A stretch of DNA of 64,000 nt, taken from positions 50,617,667-50,681,666 of the forward strand of contig CM061067.1 in NCBI GenBank assembly GCA_030762895.1, in the 5' to 3' direction. This document shows, piece after piece, positions 47,801 through 56,800 of the stretch. The DNA is from Sophora flavescens (taxonomy: Eukaryota > Streptophyta > Magnoliopsida > Fabales > Fabaceae). The notes below the pieces were generated by a model, which searched no databases, had not been told where the DNA came from, and saw only the letters and a list, made by a program, of their open reading frames with translations. The position numbers and the translations under genes are program-made. The first letter of the stretch is position 1. Each line of letters opens with the position of its first letter.

Positions 47801-50800
47801 AAGAAAAGGAGAAGAAACCCCAGAATAAGGATTACACAAGTTCTCCCAAAATTCTGATCCAAAAAGTCCCCTTTTCTGTTCTGATCTGCTCTATTTATAA
47901 GGAGGCCACGCGTCACGGCCGTGATGTCCATCACGGCCAGACCGTGACGGCTTCTGTTTTTGGCGCACTTCTGGAAATTAAACATTCGCGACGCGAATGA
48001 TGTATCGCGACGCGAGCCCTCTTCTCACAGCCCGTGATGTCAATCACGGCCAAGCCGTGATGTTCTCTGCCTTGTGTGGATCTTGGGTCACGGCCGTGAT
48101 ACACATCACGGCTAGGCCGTGATGGTCTCTGACTCTGGTACTTTTCTGGTATTCACACACTCGCGACGCGAAGGACGTATCGCGACACGAACCTTCCTTT
48201 CACGCCCCGTGATGTGAATCACGGCTAGGCCGTGATGGTCTCTGTCTTCCCAGGTCTTCAAACTCTCGCGTGGCGAGCTTCCTCTCGCGGGGCGAGAATC
48301 TCCAGAATAGCAATCTCCACTATTTCTTGACTTTCCTTAATTCTTAGAGCTTCACTTATGGACCTGAAAACAACACAAGCAACCACAAGCGTAATTCTAT
48401 CCAAAAGAAGCTAAAAACTACACAAAAGACGCAAAACGAGTCAAAATCCAACTTAGGAGCAAAACAAGGCGAATTTGGGCGAAAACGAGAGTGAACTCGA
48501 ATAAATAGGCACATGAACCCTAGTTCATCTAGTCATAAAACTAGATAAGCCAGAGGCTTATCATTACCCCTTTTGAGCTTGAAACTTTTCTTCAAAGAAC
48601 CTTGGACAAGGATCACCCCTAAATAAGGGGTAATTATGAAAGAAATGGTGATTATGAAGCATAAAATGAGAAAGTGAAAAAATAAATAGAAAAGAAAAGA
48701 GAAGAAAAAGGAAGAAGAAAAATAAAGATGGAGAAAGGAAAATGATGAAAAACCTCATACAAAAAAGAGGAAGAAAAGTGGGAAAGTTAGAGGAAAACAA
48801 ATGTTCTTGGAAATCGAAAAGATCATGGATCCTTGGTCCTATTCAACCTTAACACATTTGTTTGAGCCTCCTATCATTCCTTTCATGACCCTCTACCATT
48901 GGCTACGTTACAAGCTTCAAAAAGTCCATTCTGATCAATGAATGATTGCTACTTTTTCGTCAACTTTATTTTTGAGACAAAAAAAGTTTGTCCTCTTCCG
49001 AGATTTTAACTAATTGCTCCTCTAAAAAAGCATAAAAAAAAAGATAAAAGAATGAAAAAAAGGAAAGCTCGCTAGACTAAAAACCTTCAAGGGCCTAACC
49101 AAAGTTAGAGCAAGATCTACATGGGGCAAAGCTGTGCTTTCGAGGGGCCTTATCCCAGAGCATATCCATTATTGGATACCCTACACTGGGGCAACACTAT
49201 TCTCGAGTTTTCCTCATCAAGTGCCATACACTGGGGCAACTTCATTCTGGGAACCTTACATTAGGGCCACTCAATTCTCAAGGGAATTATTCTGAGGTAA
49301 ATTTGTTCCCAAGCAACATATGTTGAGTCAATCGCCATGATCAAATAAATCCAAAGTGGGGCAACACCCTTCTGATCTTCATATCATCTCTTGTGCATCT
49401 TGCTTCATTTTTGTTCTCTCGAATACCATTTGAGTTGTCAAACTTCTCACACAAATCGAGAAGTTGTTCAGGCCATATTGTCCTTTCCTGTCATACTTTT
49501 GAATCCATGCAAGTTTGTTACATGATGCTTCAGGTAAGGTAAACATGAGTTCAACAGTACAATTTAACCATCTAATGATAAATCTTTGATGAACAACTCT
49601 GGCCAGAAGAATTCTTAATACAAGGGGAAAGTGGCATCTCAGTTGGCAATCAAGCAAGAAACTTTGATCTTCACGAATAAGGGTGGCGAAATTATCCAAA
49701 AAAAGGGAAAAAAGAAAAAAAAGAGAAAATCAAAATCAAAATCAAAAAGGAAAATAAAAAGTAAACAAAAATGCTCGCCAGATCGAAAACCTGAAAAGGC
49801 AGCCTGGGCAAAAGTTAGAGCGACCCGGTAGGTTGAAAACTCGCAAAGAGCAACCTACGCAAAAATTAGGGTCAAATACAAACAAAGTACAAGAAGTCTC
49901 CTCAAATTGATAAACTGGGGCAGTTTAAGAGGACAAGCCATGAAAAGGTCCCAATACATGAAGGCTGGGGCAAGTCACATCCTTGAAAGATTGATCAGGC
50001 AATCTCATCCAATTGGGATAATCATTACGAAGAAGCATATCTCAGCCAAGAAACTAAGCATCAGTTGAGCAAGTTAGTGATCAAGGTGTCTTCCTCTAGC
50101 TCATCCCCAATCTCGGCTGCAATCAGGACTCTAAGGAGCCAATGATCAAAGAGTTTTTCGCAAAAAAATAAAAATAAAAAATAAAATAAAATCAGAGTTC
50201 CCATCAATGATAAAAACATCTCATGCATGAAAAATAATCAGGATCATAAAAAGCATATCATGCATCACACATTAAAAAAAAAATATTATAATCAAGGTCT
50301 GCATCACTCATCAAAGCATCTCACGCATCAAGCAAAAAAAAAAAAAAAAAACAAACAGGATTTTCACCAACCAAATAAAAAAGTCATCTCATATCATTGT
50401 CTCATCATTTCATGCATCAACAAAGTCAACATCACTTCTTGCATTTGTTCGGCTTTAACGGGCACAGGGCCCCAAAAGTCATGTCTTGGTTAGCTTTAGA
50501 AGGCATAGGGCCTCATAAGCTTGGTTTTGTTTGGCTTTAGCGGGCAGAGGACCCCAAAAGTCATGTCTTATTAAGCTTTAGCAGGCATATGGCCTCTTAA
50601 GTTTTGTTTTGTTGTAGCTTGGCTTTAGTGGGCACAGGGCCCCAAAAGTCATGTCTTGTCAGCTTTAGCAGGCATAGGGCCTCTTAAGCTTTGTTTTGTT
50701 CGACTTTAGCGGGCACAGGGCCCCAAAAGTCATGTTATTGTAGCTTTAGTAGGCATAGGGCCTCGTAAGCTTTGTTTTGTTCGACTTTAGCGGGCACAGG

Positions 50801-53800
50801 GCCCCAAAAGTCACGACTTGTTAGCTTTAGTAGGCATAGGGCCTCGTAAGCTTTGTTTTGTTCGACTTTAGCGGGTACAGGGCCCCAAAAGTCATGACTT
50901 GTTAGCTTTAGTAGGCATAGGGCCTCATAAGCTTTGTTTTGTTCGACTTTAGCGGGCACAGGGCCCCAAAAGTCATGACTTGTTAGCTTTAGTAGGCATA
51001 GGGCCTCATAAGCTTTGTTTTGTTCGACTTTAGCGGGCACAGGGCCCCAAAAGTCATGTTATTGTAGCTTTAGTAGGCATAGGGCCTCGTAAGCTTTGTT
51101 TTGTTCGACTTTAGCGGGCACAGGGCCCCAAAAGTCACGACTTGTTAGCTTTAGTAGGCATAGGGCCTTGTAAGATTTTTTTTGTTCGACTTTAGCGGGC
51201 ACAGGGCCCCAAAAGTCATGTTACTGTTAGCTTTAGTAGGCATAGGGCCTCATAAGCTTTGTTTTGTTTGACTTTAGCGGGCACAGGGCCCCAAAAGTCA
51301 TGTTACTGTTAGCTTTAGTAGGCATAGGGCCTCATAAGCTTTGTTTTGTTCGACTTTAACGGGCACAAGGCCCCTAAGCTTTGCTTGTGTTAGCTTTAGC
51401 AGACATAGGGTCTCTAAGCTTTCGTCTGTTTTAATGGGCATAGGGCCCATAAGCTTTGTCTTGTCAGCTTTAGCAGGCATAGGGCCTCTTAAGTTTTGTT
51501 TTGTTGTAGTTTGGCTTTACCGGGCGCAGGGCCCCAAAAGTCATGTCTTGTTAGCTTTAGCAGGCATAGGGCCTCGTAAGCTTCGTTTTGTTTAGCTTTA
51601 ACGGGCAGAGGGCTCATAAGCTATACCTTTGTTGGCTCCTATAGACATAGGACCACATAAGCTTTTTACATTTTGTTGTCAAGCTTCAGTGGATAACCGA
51701 CTCCACAAGCTTTTTATCCTTTTGCTTTCAAGCTTCAGCGGATAACCGACTCCGCAAGCTTTTGATCCTTCCCTTCAAGCTTCAGTGGACAACCGACTCC
51801 GCAAGCTTTCAACTTTTCTTTCAAGCTTCAGTGGATAACCGACTCCACAAGCTTTTTACATTTTTGTTGTCAAGCTTCAGTGGATAACCGACTCCGCAAG
51901 CTTTTTATCCTTTTGCTTTCAAGCTTCAGCGGATAACCGACTCCGCAAGCTTTTGATCATTCCCTTCAAGCTTCAGCGGACAACCGACTCCGCAAGCTTT
52001 CAACTTTTCTTTCAAGCTTCAGTGGATAACCGACTCCACAAGCTTTTTACATTTTGTTGTCAAGCTTCAGTGGATAACCGACTCCACAAGCTTTTTTTTT
52101 CAAGCTTCAACGGATAACCGACTCCGCAAGCTTTTGATCCTTCCCTTCAAGCTTCAGCGGACAACCGACTCCGCAAGCTTTCGACTTTTCTTTCAAGCTT
52201 CAGTGGATAACCGACTCCACAAGCTTTTTATCCTTCTGCCGTCAAGCTTCAGTGGATAACCGACTCCACAAGCTTTTAATCATTTTTGCTTCAGCGGATA
52301 ACCGACTCCGCAAGCTTTTAAACTTTTTGTCAAGCTTCGACGGGTACCGTACCCCGTAAGCTCTGCTTGTTCAAGCTTCAGCGGACAACCGACTCCGTAA
52401 GCTTTCAACATTTCTTTCCAAGCTTCAGTGGATAACCGACTCCGCAAGCTTTTAATTCTTTTGCTTTCAAGCTTCAGCGGACAACCGATTCCGTAAGCTT
52501 TCAACATTTCTTTCCAAGCTTCGGCAGATACTCGACTCCGCAAGTTTTTCGCATTTTGCTTTCAAGCTTCAGTGGATAACCGACTCCACGAGCTTTTTAC
52601 CTTTTCTGTCAAGCTTCAGCGGACAACCGACTCCGCAAGCTTTCAACTTTTCTTCTCAAGCTTCAGCGGATAACCAACTCCGCAAGCTTTTAAACTTTTT
52701 GTCAAGCTTCGACGGGTACCGTACCCCGTAAGCTCTGCTTGTTCAAGCTTCAGCGAACAAACAACTCCGTAAGCTTTTAATCATTTTGTTTTCAAGCTTC
52801 AGCGGATACCCGACTCCGCAAGCTTGTCGCATTTTGCTTTCAAGTTTCAGCGGATAACCAACTCCGCAAGCTTTTAAACTTTTTGTCAAGCTTCGACGGT
52901 GCACTGCACCCGTAAGCTCTGCTTGTTCAAGCTTCAGCGAACAAACGACTCCACAAGCTTTTATCTTTCTGCTCGAGCTTCTGCAGGCGGTCCGTCCCGT
53001 AAGCTTTTAATTATGCATCTGTTTACTTGTCAGTGAACTCCTGCCAAAATTGGAGTTCATGTCTTTACCCGTTTCTTATAACGATAATAGGTTAACTGCG
53101 GTTACACCTACTATCTAATAAGAAACAAGTAAAGAGGGGCAGCTGTGAACACCTAATTTTGTCCGGGTATTTTCTCCTCTTATTATTATTATTATTACTA
53201 TTATTTTTTATTTTTATTTATTTAGTTTTTTTTTTAAAAGGAAAAAGAAAAAATAATAAATAAAAATCTGCAGAGAAAACTGAAAAAAATATATCCATTA
53301 TTTGACCCATCTCTTTTAGCCCAATCCACTTACATCATCCCATCTCAAACATAAAGGGATGCTTTCTTTTGTTAAAAAAAAAAAAAGGATGCAGCAACGT
53401 TCAGTACAGTGGCAAGAGGAAAAGCCAAATTCTCTTAATGAATATCAGCAACCAGAAGAGCAATGGCAGAAGACTTAGGCATTTGTAACAAAATGGGTTC
53501 TTTTTTTAGCACCAATAAGGTAAAAATGGGAAGAAGGAATGGTCTGCTACCTTTGAGAGAGTCAAACCTGAACCAAAGAGAAAAATACTCAACATGAACA
53601 AGGAAATTTGCAGCATCAAGGAAAAACTCAACAATCAAAGAATCAGTGAAATTGGAAATGTTGAAAAGGACCTTGCATTGCAACCATAGCAGAGGACATT
53701 GGGTCCTATTTTGGAGTCTTGCAACAGTAGAAAATATATAAAGGGCACAGAGAGCAAAATCTAAGAAGGGAGCATACAGGGGAAACGAAAGGAAAAAAGG

Positions 53801-56800
53801 ACAGCAAAAAAGACTTCCCTGTTTCTCCATCTTCCTGCCTGCATCATCTCCTTCCTCCCATCCTTCATCTTCCTCAACCAAGCCAACAACAACAAAATAC
53901 GAAGAAAAATCAGAAAAACCAGAAACCAAAAAAAAAACCTTCCTTTTTCTCTCTTTCTTTCTTCCTGCTTCATTTTTCCACCCAGAACCCACCTCCTTAA
54001 TCTCCCACTGCATATCTCCTTCTTCCTCTTAACCCCAACCCATCTTCCTCCTTCACCCAAAACCCAATAAACATCATAAACCCATACTTACCCACACCCA
54101 AACAACACTTCTTCTTCTTCCAAACTTCAAGACAAAGCTTCATCTTCTTCCTCCCCCTCTCAAATCCGGCGCCACCCTCAGACACCACCACCATCCCTGC
54201 TGCAAACTCCACCCGTGACCCACGCCTGTTCGCCACCCTTCGCCGCGCGCACCCCCTGGAAGCTCGCCGGAACCGCGCTACCTTACCGCCAACGTGAACC
54301 AGACGCAGCCACCAGATCCGCTTCCATCCATCGCAACCATCATACGGATCTGAAGCTATTATGACGAGTGTCCCCCCCTCTGCCTCGCCGCTTGACCGTC
54401 GCGCTTCCAAGGCCGTCACCGCTCGCCGCCGCCATGCTCAACCAGTCGTGTTTCTCTTCCCCTGCTCCTCTATTGATAGCTTCAGATTGTTACTCGGTAT
54501 TGATAGGTTCAGTAATACACTAATACCTTGTTCTCTGTTATTTATTTTTATGTATCATATTTTTGTTAGGGTTAATGTTTTTGGTCTGAAGGTGGTACAT
54601 GTGGGCTTACTAGTGGGCTCAACTTAAGGTTTGAGAAGGTAAAAACAAAAAAAAAATAAAAACAAAAGGGCTTCTCTGATCATGGTTTTTTTTTAGAATT
54701 GGGTCAAATTTGTGTTTTTGTCTCATCAATAAAAATACATCTTCAAATAATATAATTCCTTTTATAAAAATAAGACAAAATTTTATCCAACTTTACAAAA
54801 AATAAATTTCCTTGAATCCACGCAACAATCTACAATGTTGATGTATGATTTTTCATCCTCAAGTGTTGTATGAATTGTAAGGGTTTATCGTATAGCTTTG
54901 CTATCTTTAACACTGTGCAAGAGTGGATCCCCTTTAAAAAATATTAAATGTTTTTTTAAATTGATACTTTTAATCAATTTTACCCAATTTCATTCTTATA
55001 AAAATAAAATAAAAATCTCTTTTTAATTCACGCAACAATCTACGACGTTGATGTATGATTTTTCATCCTCAAGTGTTGTATGAATTGTAGGGGTTTATCG
55101 TATAGCACTGCTATCTTGGACTCTATGCAAAAGTGAATTTATTCTGAAATAAAATCTTTTTAAATAAAATAAATAAATCAAAATCTTTATCAAAATTAAA
55201 ATCAACCAACCAATCAAATCTTTTCAAGAGAACTACGTGTCTTTGAGTTTCCCATCGCACCCGGGAATACGTAGGAGCAAGATAAATCATCTTATCGGGC
55301 CAAAACTAAATTTTCCTTTTTTGTGTCTCTTTTTATGCTAAAATAATTAAAAAAAATTAAACTTTTCCCCTTTTTAACAATAAATTCAAAAAAATAAAAT
55401 TTAAATTAAAAATTAAAAATTAAAAAATATATAATCCTTTCTTGTAAATAATTTTTGGGGTAAAATAAATATTTAAAAGGCTATTAAAATGTTTCTGCAC
55501 AATTAACTTGAGGTACCGTTTTTAAAACGGGCGATGTGGGGTGCTAACACCTTCCCTACTCGTAACCGACTCCCGGACTCATCTCTCTCTCTCTGTTTTT
55601 TTTTAAGATCAGTTTTCCTTTAAATAATTGGGTTTTCTAAGATTTTCCCAATAAAAATTTTAGTGGCGACTCCTCTATTTTTTACCTTTCCTTTTCGCGC
55701 CTCCCGGACGGGACGGTCGCGACACATGCATAATTAATTTACCACAGATGATGAAGGATGCCCTGGTTGTGGTGCATTCAGTAATGGAGCTGAAGAGTAT
55801 GTCCATGACTGGGACAACGGATTAGGACAATCTACAAGAGTGGGAGGCGCAGCATTTTCAGTAGCTAAAAATCCCATCAAGTTCTGAACCTGAACAATTA
55901 TATATAGAAATAGACAAATAAATCCAAGGTGCAGAAACAAAACATTTTTTGTCAAACTCTTTTCACATTCATTAGTAATGTATGCATTCTCAAAATGGAT
56001 TTTTTATTAAATATTTAATATTATTATTTTATTAATATTTTTACTGATTTATTAATAGTAAAGATGAAGTGAAATAAATAATTAATTTTTTTTGACAAAA
56101 GTGTTTTATTAATTTTTAAAACAGAAAATAACTGAATTGAAAATAAATACTGAAAGTATTTATTATTTGAAATAATATTTTACATGAGATTTTTACAAAT
56201 TAATCTTCTTTTAAAGTGAACTTGAGAGTAAAGTAGAAAAGTAAGGTTATATTTCGTTTTTATGCTTTCTTTACACATCATTCTAATTAACAAACTTACC
56301 ATCTAAGCTTTATTAAATATTTAATAATATTATCTTTTTATTAGTATTTTTACTGACTTATTAATAGTAAAGATGAAGTGAAATAAATAATTTATTTATT
56401 TTAATATTTATTTTTACAAATAATATTATATTATTTTTAATACAACAAATAAAGTAATTAAAAGTAAAAGACTGAAAATATTTATTATTTGAAATATATT
56501 TTACAAGAGATTCTTTACGAATTAGCCTATTTTAAAGTGAGCTTAAAAGTAAAATAGGAAAGTAAAATTATATTCATTTTAATTAAATAAAGTATATATT
56601 AAGAACTTAACCCGCTGTAGATGATGGGTATGGCTGGTGGTGCCAACCTAGTTGGGATTACCTTCTCTATTGTGATGCCTATGCATGCTTTAGCCTTTTA
56701 TTAAAAAAAAAAGAACTTAACCCATTTATTTAGTTGATAAAAATTTAAAACATTGTTTACTTTCTGATTATACTCTCTCCGCTCTCTACTATAAGCAAAA

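Larger units (their letters stand above)
42249..55724 (+). mobile_element. Ogre/Tat-like LTR retrotransposon, non-coding
   Basis: 13,476 bp with LTRs of 2580 and 2581 bp and an exact duplication CATGC (42244-42248, 55725-55729). The primer site is complementary to tRNA-Arg, a known Ogre/TatIV hallmark, and a GAGGGGCAG polypurine tract precedes the 3' LTR. The 8.3 kb interior has no recognisable gag, protease, RT, RNase H or integrase. It holds a solo LTR of another family, degenerate sequence and two tandem arrays. The LTRs differ at roughly 17 sites plus small indels by eye, so insertion is fairly recent. It sits in a host intron that was about 157 bp before. Confidence 0.93.

Noticed and set aside
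50735..51040. Repetitive 101-codon minus-strand protein
   Set aside because: The 81 bp period of array A is divisible by three, so any open monomer stays open. No start context or family supports it.
50450..53000. CRISPR-like regular repeats
   Set aside because: The repeats are contiguous tandem monomers without unique spacers, inside a plant retrotransposon.
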